From assembly GCF_022921075.1 (NCBI RefSeq), contig NZ_CP095050.1:3658001-3722000 (forward strand): 64,000 nt of DNA, written 5' to 3'. This document shows, piece by piece, positions 24,337 to 34,800 of this stretch. Both the position numbers and the translations under genes were made by a program. The notes under the pieces were generated by a model that worked only from the letters and a program-made list of their open reading frames with translations, did no database searches and was not told the origin of the DNA. Within the stretch, counting starts at the first letter, position 1, and every line of letters begins with the position of its first letter. The stretch comes from Hymenobacter sp. 5317J-9 (lineage in GTDB: Bacteria; Bacteroidota; Bacteroidia; Cytophagales; Hymenobacteraceae).

Positions 24337-25704
24337 ATGAAACTCAACCTGCGCTTTCTGTACCTGCTGCCGCTGCTGGCGGTGCTGTTCACCAACCCGG
24401 CCTTCAACGCCTTCTTTTTTGGGAAGGCCGACGAGGCAGGGCTGGGTCTGCGCTACGAGTACGCCCTGACGGGGCTGGCGCTGCTGGCCGCGGTGCGCTA
24501 CTACCGCTACTTCCAGCCCGTGGTGCAGGTGTGGCTGTGGGTGCTGCTGGGCAGCATGGTGGGGTTGGCGCTGGAATCGTACGCGCTGTGGCATTCCTGG
24601 GCCAAGTACCCGCACGTGTTCAGTAAGCTCACGGCGGTGCTGCCGCTGTTTGGGGTGTATGCGTTTTACCGGCGCTTTCCGGCGCCGCCCTACCGGCCGC
24701 TGGCCAGCCTGATGCTGGTGACGCTGCTGCTGAGCCTGGTCATTGTGTACCCCGAGGCGCTGACGCTGGGCTCTTTTCTGGAAACCGAGCGGGGGTTTAG
24801 CGTCACATCGGCCTACCTGCTGCTGCCGGTGCTGCTGCTCTGCCTCAACTTTTATATCTCCTCCAACAACCTTGTCTATGGGTTGGCTAGCCTGCTGTGT
24901 TTGGCCCTGATAGTGTTTTTGCAGCACCGCACGGTGTGGGTCTGTACTTCATTGGCGCTGGCCATCGACCTGGGTTTGCTGGCCCTGCGAGTTCCGCAGG
25001 CGCGGGCCTGGGGCACCCGGCTGAGTGTGCTGGCGGCCCTAGGTGTGGGGCTGGCGCTGGCCAGCGGCCTGGCCGTGGTGCTCGACAACCCGGACGTGGT
25101 GCAGAAGCTGGCCAAAAGCATCAGCGACATCCAACACCCCACCACGCAGGGCACCGGCACGTTCCGCATGCAGCAGTACGAGGCCTACCTGCCGCTGGTG
25201 CGCGAGCGGCCCCTGGCGGGCTGGCGGCTGCAGGGCTTCGAGGTACCCATTCAGTTTTACAGCGACGACTCCGGCAAACCGGTGTGGCCCGACTTCACCG
25301 GCCACCATTTCCACAGCTTCTACCTCGACCGGCTGTTCTACTTCGGCTGGCTGGGGGTGCTGCTGGTGCTGGGCGTGCCGGTGGTGCTGCTGGGCCGCTG
25401 CCTGCTCAGCCTGGCGCCCCTGGGCGAGGGCCCGGCGGCGCTGCTGGCGTTTGTGGCCACGTTTCCGGTGTTCGGGCTTTCCTACGACTGGCCCAACTAC
25501 GCCTATGGCTTCATCGGCCTGCTGCTGGCCATCACCAGCAGAGCCTCAGCCGGGGCCGAGCGGCCGACGCCCCAACCGGTGCGGCCAAAAGCAACGCCGC
25601 TCACCCGAGCCGAGCCGGCTGTTTTTCAGCTGAATGCCCACGTAACGGCGCCTCTGTCGCCCGGCCTTGCTCATTCCGAGTCTTTTAACTCCTCCCGGCC
25701 ATGA
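24337..25704 (+). CDS. O-antigen polymerase/ligase-like membrane protein (Wzy/WaaL type)
   Basis: The 455-residue protein has about ten to twelve hydrophobic helices with a larger periplasmic loop at about 255-330 that includes RMQQYEAYLPLVRERPLAG, typical of the Wzy_C region of O-antigen ligases and polymerases. A short motif FLQHRTVWVCTSLALAI (about 190-206) is also typical. In this operon it most likely polymerises repeat units in the periplasm. The last 50 residues are polar. Its stop overlaps the next ATG by 4 bp. Wzy and WaaL cannot be told apart from sequence alone. Confidence 0.82.
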   Translation: MKLNLRFLYLLPLLAVLFTNPAFNAFFFGKADEAGLGLRYEYALTGLALLAAVRYYRYFQPVVQVWLWVLLGSMVGLALESYALWHSWAKYPHVFSKLTAVLPLFGVYAFYRRFPAPPYRPLASLMLVTLLLSLVIVYPEALTLGSFLETERGFSVTSAYLLLPVLLLCLNFYISSNNLVYGLASLLCLALIVFLQHRTVWVCTSLALAIDLGLLALRVPQARAWGTRLSVLAALGVGLALASGLAVVLDNPDVVQKLAKSISDIQHPTTQGTGTFRMQQYEAYLPLVRERPLAGWRLQGFEVPIQFYSDDSGKPVWPDFTGHHFHSFYLDRLFYFGWLGVLLVLGVPVVLLGRCLLSLAPLGEGPAALLAFVATFPVFGLSYDWPNYAYGFIGLLLAITSRASAGAERPTPQPVRPKATPLTRAEPAVFQLNAHVTAPLSPGLAHSESFNSSRP

Positions 25705-26954
25705 AAATCCTGTGGCTTGCGGCCTACCCCTCGCCGCGCATCACCCGCGAACACCCCGTGCCCTGGCTCGTGACGCTGGCCAGCCTGCTCAGCCGGCACC
25801 CGCGCGTGCAGCTCACCATTTTGAACTGGAATGCCCAGCAGGAAAAGCCGGTGCAAGAGCTCGAGCACGAAGGCATTCGCTTCATTTCGCTGCGCGTGCC
25901 GGGCTTTCGGCAAGACTTGTTCACGCTCTACCAGCAGCGCATCGGCATCACGGCGCGCTACCTGCGCCAGAACGCCCACCGCTACGACCTGCTGCACCTG
26001 CACGGCTCGGAGCTGCAGTTTCCGGCCGCCGCCGCGGGGCTTGATATGCCGCTGCTGCTCTCGATGCAGGGGCTGGTGTCGGAATGCGTGAAGTGCGTGC
26101 CAGGGCTGCTGTCGTGGCGCAAGGTGCTCTGGACACTGGCCGGCTATTACGAGCGCAAGTATCTGCCGCTCATTCCCAACTTCTCGTGCCGCACGCACTG
26201 GGACGCCGGCCACGCGGCCCGCTTCAACCCCAAAGCCCGCATCTATCACAACTGGGAGGCCCTGCGCGAGCCGTTTTTTCGGGCCGCGCACGAGCCGCGC
26301 GCCGCGCCCGCCGGCGGCCGGCCGGTGCTGCTGTTCATGGGGGGCTCGCAGGTGATGAAGGGCTACCAGGAAACCCTGGCGGCCTTCGACATTCTTCGCC
26401 AAACCACCGACTTCAAGCTGGTGATTGCCGGCGGGCACTACCCCAACGAGGTGGCCGACGCCTACCGCCGCTACCCGCTGCGCCACCTGCGCCCCGATGA
26501 CGTGGAGTACCGCGGCTACCAGAACGCCGGGCAGCTGGCCCGGCTCTGCCGCGAGGCCGAGTGCCTCATCCACCCTTCCTACCTCGACAACAGCCCCAAC
26601 AGCGTGTGCGAGGCGCAGGTGGCCGGCCTGCCCGTGGTGGCCACCAACGTGGGCGGCGTGAGCTCTCTCATCGAGGACGGCGAAACCGGCCTCTTTGCCG
26701 AGCTCTCGCCCGAAAGCCTGGCCGCCAAGGTGCTGTGCCTGCACCACGACCCCGCCCTGCGCGCCCGCCTGGCCCGCCAGGCCCAGGCCGTGGCCCTGGC
26801 CCGCCACGACCCCGCCACGGTGCTGAGCCGCACGTTCGAAATATACCAGGCCGTCCGATACGGGCTGGAAATCAGCCCGCTGGCTACCGCTTCTTTTAGT
26901 CACTCCGCAAGCCTTATGCCCCATGATACCCTCGCCCCCACTTCCGCCAACTGA
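25701..26954 (+). CDS. GT4-family glycosyltransferase
   Basis: The 417-residue protein has a GT-B pattern: MKILWLAAYPSPRITREHPV at the start, a core strand RPVLLFMGGSQVMKGYQETL at about 207-226, and a C-terminal E-x7-E-like region (HPSYLDNSPNSVCEAQVAGL then PVVATNVGGV) at about 291-322. Start and stop both overlap neighbours (ATGA at 25701; the next gene starts 32 bp before this stop). It acts in repeat-unit assembly; specificity is unknown. Confidence 0.9.
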   Translation: MKILWLAAYPSPRITREHPVPWLVTLASLLSRHPRVQLTILNWNAQQEKPVQELEHEGIRFISLRVPGFRQDLFTLYQQRIGITARYLRQNAHRYDLLHLHGSELQFPAAAAGLDMPLLLSMQGLVSECVKCVPGLLSWRKVLWTLAGYYERKYLPLIPNFSCRTHWDAGHAARFNPKARIYHNWEALREPFFRAAHEPRAAPAGGRPVLLFMGGSQVMKGYQETLAAFDILRQTTDFKLVIAGGHYPNEVADAYRRYPLRHLRPDDVEYRGYQNAGQLARLCREAECLIHPSYLDNSPNSVCEAQVAGLPVVATNVGGVSSLIEDGETGLFAELSPESLAAKVLCLHHDPALRARLARQAQAVALARHDPATVLSRTFEIYQAVRYGLEISPLATASFSHSASLMPHDTLAPTSAN

Positions 26955-27969
26955 CCAGCCCCCCGTTCGGCTCCGCTGCGAGACGCCGGTTTTGTTTCTG
27001 GTTTTCAACCGCCCCGACGCCACGGCCCAGGTGCTGAACCGGCTGATGGCGGCCGGGGTGCACCGGCTGTACGTGGCCGCCGACGGCGCCCGCCCCGGCC
27101 ACCCCGCCGACGAGGCCCTCTGCGCCCAGGTGCGGGCCGTGGTGATGCAGATTACGGCCCGCTGGAACTGCGAGGTGCACACGCTCTTCCGCGTCAACAA
27201 CCTGGGCTGCAGCGTGGCCGTGTCCGAATCCATCAACTGGTTTTTTGCCCACGAAACCGAGGGCATCATCGTGGAAGACGACTGCCTGCCCGCGCCCGAT
27301 TTCATTCCGTTCTGCACCGAGCTGCTGGCCCGCTACCGCCACGACACCCGCGTGATGCACATCGGGGGCAACCATTTTGGCCCCGACGCCGGCAGCACGC
27401 TGGGGCCCAAAACCGACTCCTACTACTTCTCGCAGCAGGTGCACACCTGGGGCTGGGCCACTTGGCGCCGCGCCTGGCAGCTCTACGACCTGCACCTGCA
27501 CGCCCTGCCCACCCTGGCCGCCCACGGCCGCCTGCGCGGCAGCTTCAGCAGCCAGCTCGAAAGCCAGTATTTCCTGCGCAAGTTCTGGGACCTGTACCAC
27601 GGGCCGCGCCCCTTCACCACCTGGGACTACCAGTGGCATTTTGCCCGGGCGGCCCACGCCGGCCTCACCATCATGCCCAGCGTGAACCTGGTCACCAACA
27701 TCGGCTTCGGCCACGAAGAGGCCACCCACACCCAGGACGCCACCGACCCCCACGCCGCCCTGCCCACGGGCCAGCTGCACTGGCCGCTGCGCCACCCCAG
27801 CCGCGTGCTCAACGACCGGCCGCGTGACCGGCAGCAGTTTCGCGCTTTTTTGGGCGGGCGGCTGCGGGCCAAGCTGCGGGGCCTGCTGCGCCCGGCCCGC
27901 CCGGCGGTGACGGCTGAAGCCACGGCCCCCGCCTTTTCCTCCGTCACCGTCGAAGCTGCTCCGCGATGA
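26923..27969 (+). CDS. GT-A type nucleotide-diphospho-sugar transferase
   Basis: The 348-residue protein begins with a Pro-rich leader and then a GT-A fold: PVLFLVFNRPDATAQVLNRL at about 24-43, YVAADGARPG at about 48-57, and the metal-binding EDDCLPAP at about 120-127. The later QQVHTWGWATWRRAW (about 171-185) is typical of a Bacteroidota group annotated as nucleotide-diphospho-sugar transferase. ATG 26923 lies within the preceding gene, a 32-bp overlap; no better start is present before the domain. Donor and acceptor are unknown. Confidence 0.82.
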   Translation: MIPSPPLPPTDQPPVRLRCETPVLFLVFNRPDATAQVLNRLMAAGVHRLYVAADGARPGHPADEALCAQVRAVVMQITARWNCEVHTLFRVNNLGCSVAVSESINWFFAHETEGIIVEDDCLPAPDFIPFCTELLARYRHDTRVMHIGGNHFGPDAGSTLGPKTDSYYFSQQVHTWGWATWRRAWQLYDLHLHALPTLAAHGRLRGSFSSQLESQYFLRKFWDLYHGPRPFTTWDYQWHFARAAHAGLTIMPSVNLVTNIGFGHEEATHTQDATDPHAALPTGQLHWPLRHPSRVLNDRPRDRQQFRAFLGGRLRAKLRGLLRPARPAVTAEATAPAFSSVTVEAAPR

Positions 27970-29252
27970 AAATTTTGCTTTCGGCGTATGCCTGCGACCC
28001 GACTCACGGCGGCGAGGGCGGCAATGGCTTCAACTGGGCCTGGGAGATGGCCAACCTCGGCCACGAGGTGTGGTGCCTCACCACGCCTTGGGGGAAAGAC
28101 GCCATTGAGGCCGAAATGCACGCCCGCGCGGCCAATCCGGCGGCCCAGCGCCTACACTTTGTGTTCGTGCCCGTGCCGGGGTGGGTGGAGTTTCTGTACC
28201 GTTGGCAGTTTGGCGTGTACCTGCACTACATGGTGTGGCAATACCGCGCCTGGCGGCTGGCCCGGCCCCTCGACCAGCGCGTGTGCTTCGACTTGGTGCA
28301 CCACGTCACCTTTGGCAGCCTGCAGTTTGCCTCCTGGCTGTGGCGGCTGGGCCGGCCGCTCATTTTTGGGCCCGTGGGCGGAGGGCAGCAAGCCCCCAAG
28401 CTGCTGCGCCGCTACCTGCCCGACTGGTTCAAGACCGAAACCCTGCGCAACCTGGTGAGCTGGCTGCTGGTCACCTTCGACCCCAACGTGCGCCAGACGC
28501 TGCGCCACGCCGCCCTGGTGTTTGCGGCCAACCGCGAAACCGCCCAGCTGGCCTGGGAGCTGGGCGCCCGCCACGTGGAGCTGGCCATGAGCACGGCGTT
28601 GCCCCTGAGCTTCTTCCCGGCCGAATACCCGGTGCGCGAGCCCCTGGCCGGGCGGGAGCTGCACATTCTGTGGCTGGCGCGGCTGTTTCCGCGCAAGGGC
28701 CTGCACCTGGTGCTGGAGGCCCTGGGCCAGGTGCACCCGCGGGTGAAATTCCACCTCAACATTTACGGCGACGGGCCGGTGGCGCCGCTGCTGCCCGGCT
28801 GGATAGAGGCCGCCGGCCTACGTCACCGCGTGACCTGGCACGGCAACGCGCCCTACGCCACGGTGCGGTCGGCCTTCCTGGCCCACGACCTGTTCATGCT
28901 CTGCAGCCTGCGCGACAGCTACGCGGCCCAGTACCTGGAGTCGATGGCCATGGGCCTGCCCATTCTGACGCTAGACCACCACGGCGCCACCGACTTCATT
29001 CCCAACGACGCCGGGCTGAAAGTGCCGGTGCAGTCGCCCGAGGCCACGGCCGCTGCCCTGGCCCGCGCCGTGGAGCACCTCTACGACCACCCCGAGGAGT
29101 TGGAAAGCCGCGGCCGGGCCAGCCACGCCTACGCCCGGGAGCAGAGCTGGCCGGCGCTGGTGGCCCGCCTGTTGCTGCGCGCCGCCGACGCCGCCCACGT
29201 GCTCTCGGACCTGGTGCCGGTGCACGCCCCCGCCCCGGCCGAAATGGCCTAG
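27966..29252 (+). CDS. GT4-family glycosyltransferase
   Basis: The 428-residue protein starts MKILLSAYACDPTHGGEGGN, typical of GT4 enzymes with a Gly-rich first loop. Later it shows LHILWLARLFPRKGLHLVLE at about 228-247, and a C-terminal donor-binding part containing LESMAMGLPILTLDHHGATD at about 327-346. It overlaps the previous gene by 4 bp (ATGA) and is followed by a 45-bp gap. It probably extends the repeat unit. Substrates unknown. Confidence 0.9.
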   Translation: MKILLSAYACDPTHGGEGGNGFNWAWEMANLGHEVWCLTTPWGKDAIEAEMHARAANPAAQRLHFVFVPVPGWVEFLYRWQFGVYLHYMVWQYRAWRLARPLDQRVCFDLVHHVTFGSLQFASWLWRLGRPLIFGPVGGGQQAPKLLRRYLPDWFKTETLRNLVSWLLVTFDPNVRQTLRHAALVFAANRETAQLAWELGARHVELAMSTALPLSFFPAEYPVREPLAGRELHILWLARLFPRKGLHLVLEALGQVHPRVKFHLNIYGDGPVAPLLPGWIEAAGLRHRVTWHGNAPYATVRSAFLAHDLFMLCSLRDSYAAQYLESMAMGLPILTLDHHGATDFIPNDAGLKVPVQSPEATAAALARAVEHLYDHPEELESRGRASHAYAREQSWPALVARLLLRAADAAHVLSDLVPVHAPAPAEMA

Positions 29253-29297
29253 CCGCGGCGGGCCACGTCCGCCATTCGTCAGCCTCCCTTCCATTTT

Positions 29298-30149
29298 TTG
29301 TTTCCGGCCGTGCTCTACGTCATCATTCCCGTTTTCAACCGCTGGCACTTCACGCGGGCCTGCCTGGAGTCGCTGCAGGCGCAAAGGGTGCAACATTTTC
29401 GGGTCGTCGTCGTCGACGACGGCTCCACCGATGGCACCGCCGAGCACCTGGCCCGCGACTTTCCGGCGGTGGAGGTGCTGGCCGGCTCCGGCCAGCTTTT
29501 CTGGACGGCCGCCGTAAACCTGGGCATTCGCCACGCCCTGGCCCACGGCGCCGACCGCGTCATGACGCTCAACAACGACGTGGTGGCCCCGCCCGATTTC
29601 ATCGAAAACGCCCTGCGCTGGGCCCGGCGCCAACCCAGCGCCCTGCTGGGCCCCGTGGAGCTGGACGCCACCACCGGCCAGCCCGTGTTCGGCGGCGAAA
29701 CCTTCAGCTTTCTGACCCACCAGCGCCACAACCTGCTGGCTTCGCTGCCGCCTGAAGACCAGTGCGGGCTGCACCCCGTCACCTACCTGCCCGGCCGCGG
29801 CCTGCTCATTCCGGCCGCGGTGTTCGTCACGCAGGGCCTGTTTGATGAGCGCCACCTGCCCCACTACCTGGCCGACTATGACTTCACCAGCCAGGCCCGG
29901 CGAGCCGGGTTCCCGGTCTATGTGAACTACGACACCCACCTGCTCACCTACCCCGACGACAGCGGCCAGGTCCAGACCCGGCAGCGGCGCAGCCTGCGCG
30001 GCTACTACCAGCACCTGTTCGGCATTCGGGGCGGCGGCAACCTGCGCAATTTCACCTACTTCGCCCTCAAAAACGCGCCTATTTTCTTTTTGCCCTTTTT
30101 CCTGCTCAACGGCTACCTGCGCCGGCTGCTGGGCTACTTTCTGCATTAA
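29298..30149 (+). CDS. GT2-family glycosyltransferase
   Basis: The 283-residue protein has the GT2 pattern: LYVIIPVFNRWHFTRACLES at about 6-25, VVVDDGSTDGTAEHLA at about 36-51, and the metal site NNDVVAPPDFIENAL (about 93-107, with Asn-Asn-Asp replacing a DxD). A Gly-rich acceptor loop (LPGRGLLIPA) follows at about 165-174. There is no ATG before the fold: the candidates are TTG 29298 or GTG 29310, so the start is uncertain by four codons. The C-terminus has a basic, hydrophobic end that may attach to the membrane. Confidence 0.85.
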   Translation: MFPAVLYVIIPVFNRWHFTRACLESLQAQRVQHFRVVVVDDGSTDGTAEHLARDFPAVEVLAGSGQLFWTAAVNLGIRHALAHGADRVMTLNNDVVAPPDFIENALRWARRQPSALLGPVELDATTGQPVFGGETFSFLTHQRHNLLASLPPEDQCGLHPVTYLPGRGLLIPAAVFVTQGLFDERHLPHYLADYDFTSQARRAGFPVYVNYDTHLLTYPDDSGQVQTRQRRSLRGYYQHLFGIRGGGNLRNFTYFALKNAPIFFLPFFLLNGYLRRLLGYFLH

Positions 30150-30159
30150 AACCGGGGCA

Positions 30160-30264
30160 GAGACGCAAAATATTGCGTCTCGTCAGCCGCGCCGTTTGAA
30201 TAGCGTTTTAGCGTCACCGTTCGGGCGTCTTCGTTCAACGACGAGACGCAAAATATTGCGTCTC
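30160..30264. repeat. Pair of identical 22-bp palindromes (small MITE-like unit)
   Basis: GAGACGCAA-AATA-TTGCGTCTC occurs at 30160-30181 and again at 30243-30264, separated by 61 bp. Each copy is a perfect palindrome with a 4-bp centre. The intervening DNA contains TTGAA and TTCAA arms facing each other. The pattern resembles short intergenic mobile or REP-like repeats. It lies just upstream of the GT11-like gene. Confidence 0.85.
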
Positions 30265-30279
30265 TACCCCTACCATCTC

Positions 30280-31179
30280 ATGGTCATTCTGGTAAAACGC
30301 TTCGGCCAGTTGGGCAACCGGCTGTTTCTCTTTGCCCACCTCGTGGCCAATGCCGCCGAGCACGGCTATGCCGTGGCCAACCCCAGCTTCGCGGCCTACG
30401 CGCGTTTTTTTGAGGCTCCGGCGGCCGATGACTTTGGCGCGCTGCCGGTGCGGCTGGCCCTGCTGCCCCAGCGGTGGCTGGCCCGCGCCCTGGAGCGCCT
30501 GCTGGGCCTGGTGCAGCGGCCGCAGGTGTTTCGGGGGCTGGCCGCCGTGCGGCGCTGGCTGCCGGCCTGGGCGGGCCTGCCGCAGCTGCTCTACCTCGAC
30601 GACAGCGCCGGCACTTTCGATTTGAACACGGCGCCCTACCTCGCTGCGGTGCGCCAGCGGGTGGTGCTGCTGCACGGCTGGTGCTTCCGCGACCGGCCCA
30701 GCTTTGCCCGGCACGCGGGCCTCATCCGTCGGCTGTTTGCGCTGGTGCCGCCGCACCGCGAGGCCGTGCAGGCCGTGCTGGCCCGCTGCCGCCGCACGGC
30801 CGAGGTATTGGTTGGCGTGCACATCCGGCGCGGCGATTACGCCACCTTTGCCAACGGGCAATACTACTTCGGCAACGACGTGTATGCCCGCCAGATGCGG
30901 GCCCTGCGGGCGCAGTTTGCGCCCGGCCAGCGCGTCGAGTTTTTGCTTTGCTCCGATGAGGCCCTGAACCCGGCCGACTTTGCCGGCCTGCCCGTGCACC
31001 GCGGCAGCGGCCACTTCGTGGAAGACCTCTACGCCCTGGCCGGCTGCGACTATTTGCTGGGACCGCCCAGCTCCTACTCCATGTGGGCGTCGTTTTACGG
31101 CGAAGTGCCGCTATGCCACCTGCACGAGGCCAGCCAGCCGGTGCAACTGGCCGACTTTGCCGTGTTCCTCGACCAATAG
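30280..31179 (+). CDS. GT11-like alpha-1,2-fucosyltransferase family protein
   Basis: The 299-residue protein starts MVILVKRFGQLGNRLFLFAH, matching the GxLGNxLF start of GT11 enzymes, and has the donor-binding HIRRGDY motif at about 182-188 and a C-terminal DLYALAGCDYLLGPPSSYSM at about 249-268. GT11 enzymes transfer fucose (or a related sugar) from a GDP donor. A GDP-mannose 4,6-dehydratase gene, the first step to GDP-fucose, lies at 62.2 kb. I chose ATG 30280; a longer frame begins at 30196 inside the palindromic repeat. It is the last gene before a strong terminator. Confidence 0.75.
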   Translation: MVILVKRFGQLGNRLFLFAHLVANAAEHGYAVANPSFAAYARFFEAPAADDFGALPVRLALLPQRWLARALERLLGLVQRPQVFRGLAAVRRWLPAWAGLPQLLYLDDSAGTFDLNTAPYLAAVRQRVVLLHGWCFRDRPSFARHAGLIRRLFALVPPHREAVQAVLARCRRTAEVLVGVHIRRGDYATFANGQYYFGNDVYARQMRALRAQFAPGQRVEFLLCSDEALNPADFAGLPVHRGSGHFVEDLYALAGCDYLLGPPSSYSMWASFYGEVPLCHLHEASQPVQLADFAVFLDQ

Positions 31180-31239
31180 CCGCCCCAGTTGCAAGGCAAG
31201 CCCAGTACCTGGGCGCCTTGCTCCACCAAAACTGCCGCG

Positions 31240-31298
31240 AAGGGCAGCTCCAATTCACTGATAGCGTGAGTTGAAGCTGCCCTTTTCAACTTTTTTTT
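31240..31298 (+). terminator. Strong terminator closing the first polysaccharide operon
   Basis: AAGGGCAGCT (31240-31249) pairs with AGCTGCCCTT (31275-31284), and the inner arms CAATTCAC/GTGAGTTG extend the stem. Eight T residues follow at 31291-31298. Confidence 0.92.
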
Positions 31299-31880
31299 GC
31301 TCCAAACTGCCCACAAATACCTCCGTGCTAAGTATCGATAAATGAGGCAGTAAAGTGAAAATATTCAATTTTGATTTTCTATTGTTTGCATACTTTCACA
31401 ATAGTGCAAGTTCCCCGAGATGAACCAAATCTCCCTTCGGTTTGTAGATTTGCCACGAAGAGCAAGTCTTGATGTATCACTTTTACAAGATAAACATTAA
31501 GAAGGCTCGTCGGGTTACGAGGTGAGTCTTTCCCAAAGAAGGAATTTTCTGCGGAAGCTGACGAACCAAACAATGACGGCCAAGGGGCCGTCGGCCGAGG
31601 GTGTTGGAGTTGTGTTGTTGAAGTAAAAGCTTGAATCACTTGCTTAAGTCAATTTAACAAAGGGGATTTCCGCGTTTATCGCGGCAAAACCGGTGCCGTG
31701 TTGGCCGCTGGCCACAGTCCGGAATGGGGCTGGCAAACAACACGGAGGCGAATTGACCCGGGCATTGCAGGCCACGGCGATAATTGAACAAAAACAACCT
31801 GGGTGATTTATTTCATTGATGGCGTTTTTCAATCCGCAAGGATTGATTCCGGCGCTGTTGCTTAAACCAGAACAACCAGT
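31299..31880. other. AT-richer intergenic DNA
   Basis: No gene is supported in these roughly 580 bp. Base composition is clearly lower in GC than the surroundings. A minus-strand frame of 86 codons (31379-31639) has no family signature and is probably chance. The part before 31881 should contain the promoter and leader of the secreted beta-helix gene. Confidence 0.5.
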
Positions 31881-34800
31881 TTGAAAGTCCATTCTAAGAA
31901 TAATCGCATTTTGTCGTTGCTGCGTGCCGCTTGGCTGAGTCTGGCCCTGGCTCCGGCACTGGCCCAGGCCCAAAACGTTCCGAACGTGACGTATCAGGGC
32001 CCCATCACCATCACTCAGGGCGGTACCTACACCGGTAACTACAAGAGTACCGACTCGAACACGCCGGCCGTAACCATCGCCACGTCGTCGCCCGTGACGC
32101 TGCAGGGCTGCATATTGGTGGGCCCCGGCGACCTGATTCAGGCCAACGGCACGCCCGGCGACATCACCGTGCTCAACAGCCAAGCCTACGGCACCACGCC
32201 CACGCAGGACGACCGATACCGCGGCCGCTTCATTGCCGCCACCAACGCCCGGAACATCCGGGCCGAAAACAACTACCTGGAGCACACCACGGGCTTCACC
32301 ATCTACCAGTTCAGCGGCGACGGGTCAGCCAGCCAGACGGTGCGCATTTTGCGCAACAAGGTGCTCGACATCGACGGCCGCACCCGCAACGGCGGGCGCA
32401 ACCTGGCCAACTTCATCGGCCTGAACACGGTGCGCAACATCGCCAACATCGAAATTGCCTGGAACCAGGTGATTAACGAGCCCAACCTGTCGTCGGTGGA
32501 AGACAACATCAACTTCTACAACTCGGGCGGCACCTCGCAGAGCCCCGCCCGCGTGCACGACAACTACGTGCAGGGCGCCTACCCCTTCCCGGCCACCAGC
32601 AGCACCTACTCGGGCACGGGCATGACCACCGACGGCGACGGCACCACCGTGAGCACCGTCCCTTCCTTCCTGGAAGCGTACGACAACCAGTTTGTGTCGA
32701 CCTGCAACGCGGGCATGAACATCGCCGCCGGCCACGACATCAAGTACTACAACAACCGCATTGTGACCAGCGCCTACCTGCCCGATGGCTCGCCGCTGCC
32801 GGCCGTGTACGCGGGCACCGCGGTATTCAACGGTCATCAGGTGTCGAGCAGCGTGTTCTACAACAACACCATTCAGAACAACACCATCGGCTACCGCAAC
32901 CCGGGCTACACCATTCCTTTCCAGGACCGCCACGACCTCTCGAACGGCGCCTGCGCCACCTGCACCGGCACCAACCACCTGCCCAACCCCATCACGCTGA
33001 GCACGGAGCAGAACGAGCTGACGCTCTGGCAGCAGAAGCTGGCCCAGAACAACGTGACGCTGGGCCCGGGCGGCTCCGGCGGCAGCGGCACCACGCCCAC
33101 CAACACGCCGCCGACGGTGAGCCTGAGCGCGCCCTCGACGGGCACGGTGGGCACGGCCCTGACGCTGACGGCCACGGCCGCCGACGCCAACGGCACGGTG
33201 AGCAAAGTAGAGTTCTTCAACGGCGCCACCAAGCTCGGCGAGGACCTGACCGCGCCCTATACCTACAGCTACACCCCCACCGCCGCCGGCACGCTCAGCC
33301 TCACGGCCCGCGCCACCGACAACGCCGGCGCTAGCACGACTTCGAACACGGCCAGTGTCACGGTGGGCACCAGCACCACCACGCCGCCCACGACCACCGC
33401 GGGCGACCCGGCTAATTCGACCTTCTTCCGCGCCTTCAACCTGGGCGGTTCGGCCGCAACCATCGACGGGCGCAACTGGGAAGCCAGCAGCGGCGCGGCC
33501 AACTTCAGCACCAATGCCTCGGGCTGGTCCAGCCCCGGCGCTTCGCTGAACCCGGCCACGGACGCGGCGCGCGCCGGCATGATTACCTCGGCTTTGTTTG
33601 GCACGGGCCCCACGCTGGCCGTGAGCGGCGTGGCCAGCGGCACGTACTCGGTGTACCTCTACATCTGGGAGGATAACTCGGCCGAAACGCTGAACATCCA
33701 GCTCGAGGGCCAGACCGTGCGCTCGGGCTACAGCACCGGCTCGGCCGGGCACTGGGAGCGGGTGGGCCCCTTCACGGCCAACGTGACCGACGGCACCATC
33801 AACGTGGGCACCACCGGCGGCAACGCCAACCTCTCGGGCCTCGAAATCTTCAAGCAAAATACCACTACCACCGCCCCCACCAACACGCCACCGACGGTGA
33901 GCCTGAGCGCTCCCTCGACGGGCACGGTGGGCACGTCCCTGACGCTGACGGCCACGGCTACTGACGCCGACGGTACGGTGAACAAGGTAGAGTTCTTCAA
34001 CGGCGCCACCAAGCTCGGCGAAGACCTGACCGCGCCTTACTCGCTGAACTACACGCCCTCCGCGGCCGGCACGCTCAGCTTCACGGCCCGCGCCACCGAC
34101 AACGCCGGCGCATCGGCAACTTCGACGGCTAAAAGCGTCACCGTGAGTGCGCCCACCAACCCCTTGGCCACCGGCCCCGCCAACGCCACTTTCTACCGGG
34201 CGTTTAACCTGGGCGGTTCGGCCGCGACCATCGACGGGCGCAACTGGGAAGCCAGCGGCACGGCCACCAACTTCCGTACCAACGCTTCGGGCTGGTCCAG
34301 CCCCGGCGCTTCGCTGAATCCGACGACCGACGCGGCCCGTGCTGGCATGATTACCTCGGCGCTATTCGGTACGGGCCCCACGCTGGCCGTGAGCGGCGTG
34401 GCCAGCGGCACGTACTCGGTGTACCTCTACATCTGGGAGGATAACTCGGCCGAAACGCTGAACATCCAGCTCGAGGGCCAGACCGTGCGCTCGGGCTACA
34501 GCACCGGCTCGGCCGGGCACTGGGAGCGGGTGGGCCCCTTCACGGCCAACGTGACCGACGGCACCATCAACGTGGGCACCACCGGCGGCAACGTTAACCT
34601 CTCGGGCCTCGAAATCTGGAAGCACAACTCCACGGCAATGCGCGGCATTGCGCCCAGCACGAACGGCTTCGGCCTGTTCCCGGCCGCGGGCCGCGCCGAT
34701 GCACAAGCGCAACTGGCCACGGCCGCTGCTAAAGCAGACCTAGGCCTTACAAGTGCCCACGCGGCCCCTGTGCAAGGCTACCGTTTCGCCTTCGGCCCTG

